From the NCBI GenBank assembly GCA_002366835.1, contig DFBZ01000040.1, forward strand, positions 1 through 54,734: 54,734 nucleotides of DNA, given 5' to 3'. Under the pieces are notes generated by a model, which was given only the letters and a program-made list of their open reading frames with translations, was not told where the DNA came from and did no database searches. Shown piece after piece: positions 17,068 to 26,433 of the stretch (positions within the stretch are counted from its first letter, which is position 1; each line of letters opens with the position of its first letter). The stretch is from Gammaproteobacteria bacterium UBA3067 (GTDB taxonomy: Bacteria > Pseudomonadota > Gammaproteobacteria > Pseudomonadales > UBA3067). The position numbers and the translations under genes were made by a program.

Positions 17068-20000
17068 ATGAACAGAACCGATCGCATCAACGCCCTGAAC
17101 CAAGCCCTGCAAGAACGCATACTCTTTCTTGATGGCGCAATGGGCACGATGATACAAGCTTACAAACTGGAAGAAGCCGATTATCGCTCAGAACGTTTCG
17201 CCCAGCACTCCTGCGATGTCAAAGGTAACAATGATCTTCTGTCCATTAGTCAGCCGGCCATTATTCAAGAGATCCATGAGGCTTACCTTGAAGCGGGCTC
17301 TGATATTCTCGAGACCAACACCTTTAATGCCACCACCATCTCTCAAGCCGATTACGAGATGGAAAACCTGGTTTACGAAATCAACTACGAATCCGCTCAG
17401 GCAGCGCGTAAGGCGGCGGACAAGTACACCGCCCTCACCCCGAACAAACCACGCTTTGTTGCCGGAGTACTTGGCCCCACAAGCCGCACAGCCACACTGT
17501 CACCGGACGTTAATCAACCAGGCTTTCGTAATGTCTCTTTTGACGAGCTAGTCAGCACCTACGAAGAAGCTACCAAAGCATTAATCGAGGGCGGTTCAGA
17601 CATCATTCTAATTGAAACCGTATTCGATACACTTAACGCCAAAGCAGCCATTTTCGCTGTACAAAAAGTTTATGACGAGCTAGGCACCACGCTCCCAATT
17701 ATGATTTCAGGCACCATTACTGATGCCAGCGGGCGCACACTATCCGGGCAAACCAGCGAAGCCTTCTGGCGCTCTGTGGAGCACGCTAAACCTATCTCCA
17801 TTGGTTTAAACTGTGCACTGGGAGCGGCTGAACTGCGCCCACATATTGCCGATTTATCCGGTATCGCCAATACCTATATTAGCGCTCACCCCAATGCCGG
17901 TCTGCCCAACGAAATGGGTGAATATGACCAAACGCCTGAAGAAATGGCGGTTCTACTGCGTGAATTCGCAAACAGTGGCTTTATCAATATTATTGGTGGC
18001 TGCTGCGGCACTAGCCCAGCCTTTATCAAGGCTATCGTCAGCGCGTTGCATGATGCACAGCCACGCGTAGTACCCCAACCCACCCCAGCCCTGCATTTAA
18101 GTGGCTTAGAAACCCTCACAGTTAACAGCGACTCACTGTTCGTAAATGTCGGAGAACGCACCAACGTCACAGGCTCAGCCCGTTTCGCCCGCCTCATTCT
18201 CGAAAACGATTATGACACCGCCCTTGAAGTCGCCCGTCAACAAGTAGATGCCGGCGCACAAATCATCGATATCAATATGGATGAGGGCATGCTCGACTCG
18301 AAAGAGGCCATGGAGAAATACCTGCTGCTAATTGCCTCAGAGCCAGATATCAGCCGCGTGCCGATTATGATCGACTCCTCTAAATGGGAGGTGATTGAAG
18401 CGGGACTTAAATGCGTGCAAGGCAAGGGCATCGTTAATTCCATCAGCATGAAAGAAGGCGAAGAAAACTTTATTCACCAAGCCACTCTATGCATGCGATA
18501 CGGTGCCGCAATTATTGTTATGGCCTTTGACGAACAAGGCCAAGCAGATACCGCTGAACGGAAAATCGAAATCTGCAAACGTTCCTACGATATACTGGTT
18601 AACAAAGTGGGTTTCCCGCCTCAAGACATTATTTTTGACCCCAATATTTTTGCCATCGCCACGGGTATTGAGGAACATAACAACTACGCCGTCGACTTTA
18701 TTAACGCCTGCCAATACATCAAAAACGAACTGCCTTATGCCCTCAGCTCCGGCGGGGTCAGCAATGTCTCCTTTTCCTTCCGGGGCAACAACCCCGTGCG
18801 CGAAGCGATTCATGCGGTATTCCTTTACCACGCCATTAAAGCGGGCCTTACCATGGGCATCGTTAACGCTGGGCAACTGGAAGTGTACGAAGCCATCAGC
18901 CCCGAGTTAAAAGAGCGCGTAGAAGATGTGGTGCTTAACCGCCGCGACGATGCCACAGACCGCCTGCTTGAAATCGCCGAAACCGTTAAAGGCGGTGCCG
19001 CCAAAGATACCGGCCCCGATTTAAGCTGGCGCGAACAAGATGTTATTAAACGCATTGAACACGCCCTGGTAAAAGGCATTAACCAGTTTATTGTTGAAGA
19101 CACCGAAGAAGCTCGCCAGAACATCGACAACCCGGTAGATGTTATCGAAGGCCCCCTTATGTCAGGTATGAATGTGGTGGGCGACTTGTTCGGCGCAGGG
19201 AAGATGTTCCTCCCTCAAGTTGTAAAAAGCGCACGCGTTATGAAACAGGCCGTTGCCCACTTACTGCCTTATATCGAAGCGCAAAAAACCGGCACTACCG
19301 AAGCCAAAGGAAAAATCCTTATGGCAACGGTTAAAGGTGACGTGCACGACATCGGAAAAAATATCGTTGGTGTGGTATTAAGCTGTAACAACTACGAAGT
19401 GATAGACCTTGGCGTAATGGTGCCCGCAGAAAAAATCCTGCAAACCGCGAAAGAAAAAAACGTCGATATTATCGGCCTAAGCGGGCTAATCACTCCTTCT
19501 TTGGATGAAATGGTACACCTCGCCAAAGAAATGGAGCGTTTGGAGTTTGATGTCCCGCTAATGATTGGCGGCGCCACCACCTCCAAGGCCCACACCGCAA
19601 TTAAAATTGAGCAACATTACACCCGCAACGCCACTGTGCATGTACTGGATGCTTCACGCTCGGTCTCAGTCGCAAGCAAGCTTTTAAGTAAAACCCAGAG
19701 AGAACAGTTTAAAGCAGAATTACGGGAAGAATATCATCTGGTAAGAGAGCGCCGAGCGAACAGAACTAAAAAGGAAATATTCCTCAGCTACGAAAATGCG
19801 GTAGCAAATCGTTTTCAGTTTGACTGGTCTAGCTACACACCACCAAAACCGAACTTCCTCGGCACCAAAACCTTTGACAACTACCCACTCGAAGAACTTG
19901 TACCCTACATCGACTGGACACCTTTTTTTCATTCCTGGGAGCTGGCTGGTCGATATCCCAAAATTCTGCAAGATGAAATCATCGGCGAGCAAGCCCAGCA

Positions 20001-20766
20001 GCTTTTTGACGATGCCCAAGTCATGCTGAAAAAAATAGTGGATGAAAAACTATTTACCGCCAAGGCCACCATTGGGTTCTGGCCCGCAGCCCAGGTTAAT
20101 TTTGATGACATTACTCTCTATCAAGATGAAACTCGCACTGAAACACTCAGCACCTTACATCACCTTCGCCAACAAACAGAAAAACCAACGGGCAAAGCAA
20201 ATCGCTGCCTTGCCGATTTTGTTGCTCCACAAGAGAGCGGCCTAAAGGATTATGTGGGAGGCTTCGTTGTCACCACCGGCCTTGGTACAGATAATCTAGC
20301 AAAATCCTACGAAGAGCAGCATGACGACTACAGCAGCATCATGGTAAAAGCCTTGGCTGACAGGCTGGTAGAGGCATTTGCTGAAAGACTGCACGAACGG
20401 GTTCGCAAAGAGTTCTGGCCTTATGCCCAAGATGAATCCCTCAGCAATGAGGAGCTTGTAAAAGAGTCCTATCGTGGCATCCGCCCTGCTCCAGGCTACC
20501 CCGCATGCCCCGACCATACAGAGAAAACGACACTATTCTCCCTACTCGATGCGGAAAACAATACTGGCGTATCTCTCACCGAAAGCCTTGCTATGAACCC
20601 TGCAGCCTCGGTCAGTGGCTTTTATTTTTCCCACCCTGAAGCCAGCTATTTCGCCGTTGGAAAAATTGCCAAAGATCAGGTTGAAAATTATAGTCAGCGC
20701 AAGGGGAATGAGGTCAAAACCACAGAACGATGGTTATCGCCCATTCTCGGCTATGAAACAGATTAA
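17068..20766 (+). CDS. metH: Cobalamin-dependent methionine synthase MetH
   Basis: A 1232-residue enzyme that transfers methyl from 5-methyltetrahydrofolate to homocysteine through cobalamin. Homocysteine domain: LDGAMGTMIQ near residue 20 and zinc cysteines including GGCCGTS at 312-313. Folate domain about 350-640 (FVNVGERTNVTGS). Cobalamin domain: GDVHDIGKN with the cobalt-ligand His at 760, and the later GLSGL and GGATTS segments. Reactivation (SAM) domain: RGIRPAPGYPACPDHTEK near 1130. Length and His position match E. coli MetH (1227 residues). I prefer the ATG at 17068; the frame is open upstream to 16957 but that part is unlike MetH. Complete, with no odd residues noted. The cell therefore needs or makes B12. 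Confidence 0.97.
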   Translation: MNRTDRINALNQALQERILFLDGAMGTMIQAYKLEEADYRSERFAQHSCDVKGNNDLLSISQPAIIQEIHEAYLEAGSDILETNTFNATTISQADYEMENLVYEINYESAQAARKAADKYTALTPNKPRFVAGVLGPTSRTATLSPDVNQPGFRNVSFDELVSTYEEATKALIEGGSDIILIETVFDTLNAKAAIFAVQKVYDELGTTLPIMISGTITDASGRTLSGQTSEAFWRSVEHAKPISIGLNCALGAAELRPHIADLSGIANTYISAHPNAGLPNEMGEYDQTPEEMAVLLREFANSGFINIIGGCCGTSPAFIKAIVSALHDAQPRVVPQPTPALHLSGLETLTVNSDSLFVNVGERTNVTGSARFARLILENDYDTALEVARQQVDAGAQIIDINMDEGMLDSKEAMEKYLLLIASEPDISRVPIMIDSSKWEVIEAGLKCVQGKGIVNSISMKEGEENFIHQATLCMRYGAAIIVMAFDEQGQADTAERKIEICKRSYDILVNKVGFPPQDIIFDPNIFAIATGIEEHNNYAVDFINACQYIKNELPYALSSGGVSNVSFSFRGNNPVREAIHAVFLYHAIKAGLTMGIVNAGQLEVYEAISPELKERVEDVVLNRRDDATDRLLEIAETVKGGAAKDTGPDLSWREQDVIKRIEHALVKGINQFIVEDTEEARQNIDNPVDVIEGPLMSGMNVVGDLFGAGKMFLPQVVKSARVMKQAVAHLLPYIEAQKTGTTEAKGKILMATVKGDVHDIGKNIVGVVLSCNNYEVIDLGVMVPAEKILQTAKEKNVDIIGLSGLITPSLDEMVHLAKEMERLEFDVPLMIGGATTSKAHTAIKIEQHYTRNATVHVLDASRSVSVASKLLSKTQREQFKAELREEYHLVRERRANRTKKEIFLSYENAVANRFQFDWSSYTPPKPNFLGTKTFDNYPLEELVPYIDWTPFFHSWELAGRYPKILQDEIIGEQAQQLFDDAQVMLKKIVDEKLFTAKATIGFWPAAQVNFDDITLYQDETRTETLSTLHHLRQQTEKPTGKANRCLADFVAPQESGLKDYVGGFVVTTGLGTDNLAKSYEEQHDDYSSIMVKALADRLVEAFAERLHERVRKEFWPYAQDESLSNEELVKESYRGIRPAPGYPACPDHTEKTTLFSLLDAENNTGVSLTESLAMNPAASVSGFYFSHPEASYFAVGKIAKDQVENYSQRKGNEVKTTERWLSPILGYETD

Positions 20767-20787
20767 CCCTATACGGATATTCAAAGC

Positions 20788-21279
20788 ATGATAAAAAAGA
20801 GTCTGAAAAAATCGAGCACTTGGCTTATTTTGCTGGCTATTTTCTTTGGCGGCCAAGCTTGGATTAACCGAGATATGGCCAGCGGCACAGCACCAGCCAT
20901 TCAAGCCGAGACCCTCGCCGGAGATAGTTTCCACCTTGATCAATTGAAAGGTAAGCCCGCCATTGTCTACTTCTGGGCCAGCTGGTGTGGTATCTGTCGC
21001 ACCATGGAATCCAGCATTTCAGAACTCAGCCAAGAGAAACCTCTCATTTCCATTGCAATGCAGTCTGGCGATAAGCAGGAAGTGCTTAACTATACCGGAA
21101 AGAAAGCCCTTCAAACTCCCGTTATCAACGATCCTTCCGGCCAGCTCTCAGCAAACTATGGTATCAAAGGCGTCCCCGCCGTTTTTATTCTCGATAAAGA
21201 TGGCAGCATTCGTTATGCCACCTCCGGTTACTCACCAACCTGGGCAATCAGGGCAAGACTCTGGTTGGCTGGGCGGTAA
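20788..21279 (+). CDS. Thioredoxin-like protein, ScsD/TlpA type
   Basis: A 163-residue membrane-anchored thioredoxin-fold protein facing the periplasm. One N-terminal helix (about 11-25) is followed by a TlpA-like domain with the redox pair WCGIC at 67-70 and the cis-Pro motif GVPAVFIL near 129. It resembles ScsD-type disulfide reductases, which act on periplasmic cysteines. It starts 21 bases after metH on the same strand and may be co-transcribed. A second, longer TlpA-like gene lies at 29385. The exact substrate is unknown. Confidence 0.8.
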   Translation: MIKKSLKKSSTWLILLAIFFGGQAWINRDMASGTAPAIQAETLAGDSFHLDQLKGKPAIVYFWASWCGICRTMESSISELSQEKPLISIAMQSGDKQEVLNYTGKKALQTPVINDPSGQLSANYGIKGVPAVFILDKDGSIRYATSGYSPTWAIRARLWLAGR

Positions 21280-21350
21280 AGCTCGCCTCCTCCCAGGGAG
21301 GGGGCAAACAAGCGCCTCTGGATAGTTCTACACCAAAGGCTACGTAGAGA

Positions 21351-21818
21351 CTAATGGCAGTCTTGCTGATACATGTATTCACGGCCGCGGCGAATCCATA
21401 AACCATTAACCCCTAGCTCATCCTGGTATTTTTTCACGTAAGCCCAACCCACCGCTACCAACACATTTTCAATAAAAACCGCTGGCTCGCTTCGATAAGA
21501 CTGTTCCGGGCAGGAACCAATGTTAACTGCATAGGTAACATACACATCGATGACAATCTTCTGTCCATCTTTGTTCGTATAGTTATGACTGAGCAGAGGG
21601 TTAGAAAAGGGGTGCTTGGGATCAATGCTGTTATGGATCGGCCCACCTCCCATATACTTTCTAACCTCTTCAAACTGAAGCCCTATGGAAAGATCTCGCA
21701 AGCGATTTTCATTTTCTCTGGCGGGCCTCTCTTTATAGGTGGGCTCACCAAAAGGATCAAGCGCTTGACAGCCCGAAATAACGACAAGAAACATCAAAAT
21801 AGTTATTTTTTTTATCAT
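21351..21818 (-). CDS. Lipoprotein of unknown function
   Basis: A 155-residue lipoprotein with signal helix and lipobox VISGCQ (Cys near residue 17). The mature part begins with charged residues, then LSIGLQFEEVRKYMGGGP, a pattern seen in SmpA/BamE-like and DUF3192-like small lipoproteins in which a helix pair is followed by a beta sheet. Two further cysteines (CPEQ and the C-terminal DCH) could form a disulfide. I cannot assign a family with certainty. It converges with the thioredoxin-like gene. Confidence 0.6.
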   Translation of the reverse strand: MIKKITILMFLVVISGCQALDPFGEPTYKERPARENENRLRDLSIGLQFEEVRKYMGGGPIHNSIDPKHPFSNPLLSHNYTNKDGQKIVIDVYVTYAVNIGSCPEQSYRSEPAVFIENVLVAVGWAYVKKYQDELGVNGLWIRRGREYMYQQDCH

Positions 21819-22033
21819 ACAAACCCCATTACCCCAAAGTAATTACTGTCCTATTTAAAGGAACTTAGCGTCCATATTTCCTATATGGAGTCAAACCATT
21901 ATGTACTATTTTCCATCAACAGCAATACACCCCAATTATGGCAAGCATTACTTTATTGATAAATAGAGTAATGCTTTAGAAAAAGAAAGTAGGTTTATTT
22001 GCGAGCGCAGAGATGGAAGGGGCAGGAAAGGAA

Positions 22034-22525
22034 TTATTTAGCTAAGTTACCGTTTTTATTTTTATCAGACACTCTCAACAATACTTTTATATGCTCATCA
22101 AGGTTATTCTCATTAATATAACCAATGCCATTTGGGTGTTTTTTCAGCCAACGAATAACCTCTTCATCGTTTTCCACCACCTCTGGGGGAAGCGAGACCC
22201 CAGCAAACGTTAGCGAGGCACGGCGACTTCGAATCTGAGCAACACTCTTAGAAGTCACCAAACGATAAAAGTTCGAATAAATATCACTGTTAACGGGGTG
22301 ATCTATTATCTCAACCTCATACCCGCTGGCAAATAAACGTTGCACCCCCAAAAATATCGATGTGGCTTCATTTGAGGAAATCATATCAATCGGATTGCGT
22401 TGGTTAGTTACAATTAGATAATTGTCAGCCAACGCGTGGCCAGATACCAACAAAAGCAGTAGCGCCTTGATCACCCCTCTATGGGCTTTTAAAAAAACCG
22501 ATAATGCTACTGTCCAAAACACCAA
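22034..22525 (-). CDS. PstS-like periplasmic binding protein (short)
   Basis: A 163-residue secreted protein with a signal peptide ending near SGHALA-DN (about residue 33). The mature part resembles a single-lobe phosphate-binding-like domain: YLIVTNQRNPIDMISSNEATSIFLG, then later a conserved HPNGIGYINE strand. Proteins of this size are common in marine Gammaproteobacteria and are much shorter than full PstS, so they probably do not bind phosphate in the same way. No transporter genes are adjacent. The start (GTG at 22525 or an internal GTG at about 22474) is uncertain. Confidence 0.65.
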   Translation of the reverse strand: MVFWTVALSVFLKAHRGVIKALLLLLVSGHALADNYLIVTNQRNPIDMISSNEATSIFLGVQRLFASGYEVEIIDHPVNSDIYSNFYRLVTSKSVAQIRSRRASLTFAGVSLPPEVVENDEEVIRWLKKHPNGIGYINENNLDEHIKVLLRVSDKNKNGNLAK

Positions 22526-22687
22526 TTCAGCATCCCTGTGCGAACAATTCGGAGCCTGTTCAAGCCCTTTTTACCACAAAATAAATAGTGGAAAGGATGA
22601 CATATAAACGCTAATTATAGTAATAGAAGCAAGCTATATACAAGTGAAAGAACCCGCCTCTTATATTCCCAGCAGTCTTTCATCACC

Positions 22688-23572
22688 CTAAGCCATCAAA
22701 CGTTCATAATGAAACATGGTTCGTTCACACGCTACTGCTGGGTTCTCCTGCATAAAACAGTGGCTTCCCTCCAGCTTTTCAATGCTTATATTAGGGTTTT
22801 CGCTCGCCTGCTGACAGGCGCTCTCCATAAACGGGTAGGAGCTATCACCATAGAGGATGGTTGTAGGCACCTTAATGCTACGAATATCCTCCCACAAGCC
22901 CTCAGGTGTTGAGCTAAAGATATCCGCTTCCACCGATGGTGGGCACTTCAACGACAATCCACCCTCTTTATTACCGTATAGGGCGTGTGTAATAAAACTA
23001 TTCAAACTCTTATCAGACCAATCTTTGTACGCCGATTTACTACGAAAATAGCTAAAGGCTTGCTCTGGATTATCCCAATGATTACGGCGCTTGCGCGTTT
23101 TATCCGCCAAAGGGTTAGGCATGCCTGCCCCCATATCAATAAATGCCTCGGGCATAATGATCGGATCCATCAATACTAGGCAACGAAACATATCTGGGTA
23201 TTTTGCAGCCAATTTCAAGGTAAGAACCCCGCCAAAACTATGGCCCAAACCGAGCAATGGGCCCTGGAGTGCCCCCTTGTCCATCTTGTACTGAATAACA
23301 TCATGAACATGCTGGGCCGACTGTTCCCAGCTAATAAAACCCTGACCAGGGTCACTATCACCATGCCCGACGCAATCATGAAGCATCAGTGCGTACTTTT
23401 CTGTCAAACCTTGCAGCATGGGCCAGTAGGTTTTACCACATAAGCCGTTACCGTGTAGGAAGTGAACGGTCTGACCCTCAGGGTTATCAACTTTAATCCC
23501 CCTGAGCAAAGCATTTTCTTCAAACGGAAATTCCCAGGCCGTAGCCTCTCGTAAATCACGAAAACTAGTCAT
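22688..23572 (-). CDS. Alpha/beta hydrolase
   Basis: A 294-residue alpha/beta-hydrolase-fold protein. The nucleophile elbow is GLGHSFGGV (Ser near residue 112), with an oxyanion HGNGLCGKTYW loop near 40-50. A helical cap covers about 140-215. The catalytic His is in LEGSHCFMQENP near residue 270, and the Asp is probably in TILYGDSSYPF. The ATG at 23572 is preferred to a TTG two codons upstream. The substrate cannot be told. It stands alone, with the tRNA-Leu gene upstream. Confidence 0.85.
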   Translation of the reverse strand: MTSFRDLREATAWEFPFEENALLRGIKVDNPEGQTVHFLHGNGLCGKTYWPMLQGLTEKYALMLHDCVGHGDSDPGQGFISWEQSAQHVHDVIQYKMDKGALQGPLLGLGHSFGGVLTLKLAAKYPDMFRCLVLMDPIIMPEAFIDMGAGMPNPLADKTRKRRNHWDNPEQAFSYFRSKSAYKDWSDKSLNSFITHALYGNKEGGLSLKCPPSVEADIFSSTPEGLWEDIRSIKVPTTILYGDSSYPFMESACQQASENPNISIEKLEGSHCFMQENPAVACERTMFHYERLMA

Positions 23573-23743
23573 AAACAACTACCAAGATATTTATATTAAT
23601 AAGCGCCTAAGTTAAGAAGGCCAAATGCAAAACAAGCACAACTACCTACACGGCAGCCAAGGTGGCAGATTTTATATCTAAACGGTGAGGTGCTTCAAGA
23701 CGAAGGGATTCAAGAAAGATAGCTCAATATACGAGCTTAAAGA

Positions 23744-23828
23744 TGGTGCGCCAGGAAGGACTTGAACCTTCACACCTTGCGGCACTGGAACCTAAATCCA
23801 GCGTGTCTACCAATTCCACCACTAGCGC
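23744..23828 (-). tRNA. tRNA-Leu (anticodon TAG)
   Basis: An 85-base tRNA read on the minus strand, with encoded 3' CCA. The acceptor stem GCGCTAG pairs with CTGGCGC (one G-U). The anticodon loop reads GATTTAGGTTC, giving anticodon TAG. It has the long variable arm of class II tRNAs (TGCCGCAAGGTGT) and the T-loop GGTTCAAGTCC. It decodes CUA and related CUN leucine codons. Confidence 0.96.
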
Positions 23829-23945
23829 TCAATAGTCATATATTTAGATTAGAGCTGCGTCCAACAAGAAAGCATCTCTATAACGACTGAAAGAGCCGCG
23901 CATTTTACTTTATTACGCTCACTTTGCAAGTCTTTTTTAGCGCAA

Positions 23946-24728
23946 CTACTGCCCGCCGCCACTGAGGCGTGTGAGCTCCCGTCTAATTTTATCTAAATTA
24001 CGGTTCACTTGCGCCCGGTGAGCATCGATGGCAGCAATAGAAAGCTCTAGCTCCTCTACACGACCTCCGAGCGCGTCAACCGCAGCCTTGCTATCACTTT
24101 TCGACAAGCGACTAACCTGCTTGCCAAGTTGATCGGCTTTCTTTTCAATTTCAGTCAACGACAACAGTTGCTTCTGCGCCTCAGCGAGCTGATTACTCAT
24201 CTTAGCAAGCCCCTCGGAATGCAAAGATGCTTTTTTTTCTGTGGCCTTCACTTTTGTGGATAGCCAGGCAAGCCCTTTTTTCTGATCAGCCAAAGCCTTT
24301 GTATTGGAGGAAATGCTGCCTTTGTTTTTCTTGTTCGACAAAGCCCAGAGTTTTCGCACTTCGCTATCTAGCATGGCCAGACGCTTCTCTACATTCCCAC
24401 CTGTTTCTGATAGGGCTATATCTTGCACGTTAAGCTGAGAGCCGAGCTGACTAAGTGATGCGAGAGTTTTCGCCAGCTTTTCTTCGCTAGCACGTATATT
24501 CTGCCGTTCTTCATAGAGCAGATAGTAGAGAAAACCCACCGATGCGAGCAAAAGAACGAGCGTCAGTGTAATAAGAGGAGAGCTACCAGATGAAGGGCTA
24601 TCACCCTTAGCCTTTTTCCTCGGCTTGGGCTTTTTTCCTCCCGAGACAGGTGGGCGTGACATAACATCATCCTTACTTAGCATAAGGCTTGGCACATCTT
24701 CCAGGTCACCTGGTTTTTTACTACTCAT
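23946..24728 (-). CDS. Membrane-anchored coiled-coil protein, unknown
   Basis: A 260-residue protein. A basic cytoplasmic N-terminus (KKPKPRKKAK near 32-41) precedes one membrane helix (about 53-70). The rest (about 75-255) is a long periplasmic coiled coil with heptads rich in Leu, Lys, Glu and Ala. I do not recognise a family; this layout occurs in cell-envelope scaffold proteins. It is downstream of the thiolase gene with a terminator between them. It ends at 23946, and the tRNA-Leu gene lies downstream on the same strand. Confidence 0.65.
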   Translation of the reverse strand: MSSKKPGDLEDVPSLMLSKDDVMSRPPVSGGKKPKPRKKAKGDSPSSGSSPLITLTLVLLLASVGFLYYLLYEERQNIRASEEKLAKTLASLSQLGSQLNVQDIALSETGGNVEKRLAMLDSEVRKLWALSNKKNKGSISSNTKALADQKKGLAWLSTKVKATEKKASLHSEGLAKMSNQLAEAQKQLLSLTEIEKKADQLGKQVSRLSKSDSKAAVDALGGRVEELELSIAAIDAHRAQVNRNLDKIRRELTRLSGGGQ

Positions 24729-24846
24729 ACTAATGTTTATCCTAACGGGTAAAATAAAGCGGGCTCATAAGGGCGTTTACCTCTAGGGTGTCGAGCTCAA
24801 AATACTTGCCCAAAACTATGAGGCTTAAACTACCACTGAATGGAGC

Positions 24847-24886
24847 AAAAAAAAACGGATGAAAGAAACTCTTCCACCCGTTTTTT
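24847..24886 (-). terminator. Terminator after thiolase gene
   Basis: An A-rich run, AAAAAACGG...CCCGTTTTTT, that folds into a stem of about 12 bp with one mismatch around a short loop. The tract of nine A on the plus strand gives the T-run for minus-strand transcription. It lies 55 bases after the thiolase stop. Confidence 0.75.
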
Positions 24887-24940
24887 AATGTCGAACAACT
24901 ACTGCCTAGCGGCTGCTAAGTAACAGAGTGTGACAACAAT

Positions 24941-26122
24941 CTAGCAAGCTTCAATTAAGCCCGCAGCACCCATTCCACCACCAACACACATAGTGATCAC
25001 AGCATACTTAAGCTTCCGACGCTGAAGTTCACGCGCAGCGTGTCCCACAAGACGTGAACCAGTCATACCATAAGGGTGACCCACTGCAATAGAACCACCA
25101 TTGGGGTTCAATTTGGCAGGATCCAAACCCAAAGTATCACGGCAATATACAGCCTGTGATGCGAACGCTTCGTTCAGTTCCCAAATATCGATATCATCAA
25201 CAGAAAGGCCTGCGGCCTTCAGCAGCTTAGGCACAGCAAAAACAGGACCAATGCCCATCTCATCAGGGCTGCAACCGGCAACGGCAAAACCACGGAAATA
25301 TGCTTTTGGCTTAAGACCAAGCTGCTCAGCCTTCTCAGCACTCATAAGCAAACACATGGAGGCACCATCAGCCAACTGTGAAGAGTTACCCGCAGTTACT
25401 GTACCTTCTGGATTGAATGAAGGAGGCAGTGTTGATAACGCTTCTAGAGTTGTGGTTGGGCGATTACATTCGTCCTTATCAACAGTCGTTTCAAGCTGAG
25501 TAACTTCTCCAGTCATTTTGTCTTTTTTGGAGTAAGTCACCGTCATTGGAATAATTTCGTCGTCAAAAAGGCCTTGCTCTTGAGCTGCCGCAACACGCTG
25601 CTGGCTCAACAGTGCCATTTCATCCTGCGCTTCACGAGTTACGCCATAACGCTGCGCTACAGTTTCAGCAGTTTGACCCATTGGCAAGTAGATACCAGGT
25701 TGCTTCTGACCCACTGTTGGGTTCATTGCATTGGTCATGTTAGGCGCTTTCAGCATGGAAATAGTTTCACAACCACCGGCAAGAATGACGTCGTCATAAC
25801 CACTGGCAATCTGGTTTGCTGCAGTAGAAATTGCCTGTAAACCAGAGGAGCAGTATCGGCTAACGGTCTGACCAGAAACTGTAATTGGCAGTTCACCTAC
25901 AATAGTGGCGATACGGCCGATGTTAAAACCTTGTGGCCCTTCTGGAAGGCCGGTACCTACAATACAGTCACCAATTTCTTCGGGATTAACTTTGGGGTTG
26001 CGTTCCATTAACGCTTTTACCAAGTGCCCACACATATCAGCAGGTGCTGTCATGTTAAAAGAACCACGGTGAGATTTAGCCAGGCCCGTACGAACGCTAT
26101 CAACAATCACTACGTCACGCAT
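24941..26122 (-). CDS. Acetyl-CoA acyltransferase (thiolase)
   Basis: A 393-residue thiolase of the acetyl-CoA C-acyltransferase group, joining or splitting acyl-CoA at the beta-keto bond in fatty-acid oxidation or in acetoacetyl-CoA formation. The nucleophile Cys is in VSRYCSSGLQA near residue 87. The GHPYGMTGSR motif holds the catalytic His near 349, and CVGGGMGAAGLIE near the C-terminus holds the proton-transfer Cys. I chose the ATG at 26122, seven bases after AGGAG; the adjacent ATG at 26125 is possible. No partner FadB lies nearby, so direction of the reaction is not decided. Confidence 0.92.
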   Translation of the reverse strand: MRDVVIVDSVRTGLAKSHRGSFNMTAPADMCGHLVKALMERNPKVNPEEIGDCIVGTGLPEGPQGFNIGRIATIVGELPITVSGQTVSRYCSSGLQAISTAANQIASGYDDVILAGGCETISMLKAPNMTNAMNPTVGQKQPGIYLPMGQTAETVAQRYGVTREAQDEMALLSQQRVAAAQEQGLFDDEIIPMTVTYSKKDKMTGEVTQLETTVDKDECNRPTTTLEALSTLPPSFNPEGTVTAGNSSQLADGASMCLLMSAEKAEQLGLKPKAYFRGFAVAGCSPDEMGIGPVFAVPKLLKAAGLSVDDIDIWELNEAFASQAVYCRDTLGLDPAKLNPNGGSIAVGHPYGMTGSRLVGHAARELQRRKLKYAVITMCVGGGMGAAGLIEAC

Positions 26123-26433
26123 CATATTGCTCCTCATTGGAATATTTGATAAATACTGAGACCAGGCGCCGCATAAAAAGAAAACGACTCGTGTACCAGC
26201 CTCAAACTACTATTATTATCTACATGAAAGGAATCATGGGCGAAAACATTACACGCACCTCAACCCCCGTACCCTAAGCGGGCTGCCTATAAACAAAAAA
26301 TGCTTAAAAACAAAAGCCTGCAAAAGAGGCCGTCATACTACGTAAGCGCACTACGATGATCAAGTTTTATTAGCTGACTACCTGGGGCGCAAAGGGACAC
26401 TATCACTAATGGAAATAAGGCTAAACAAGGATG
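26123..26433. other. Intergenic stretch before thiolase
   Basis: About 310 bases between the AcoX-like gene end and the thiolase start, both on the minus strand. It holds no convincing open frame. The AGGAG ribosome site of the thiolase is at its left end, and its promoter should lie here, but no clear operator or promoter could be called by eye. Confidence 0.4.

Noticed and set aside
18487..18876. Long minus-strand frame over metH
   Set aside because: Antisense shadow of a well-conserved gene.
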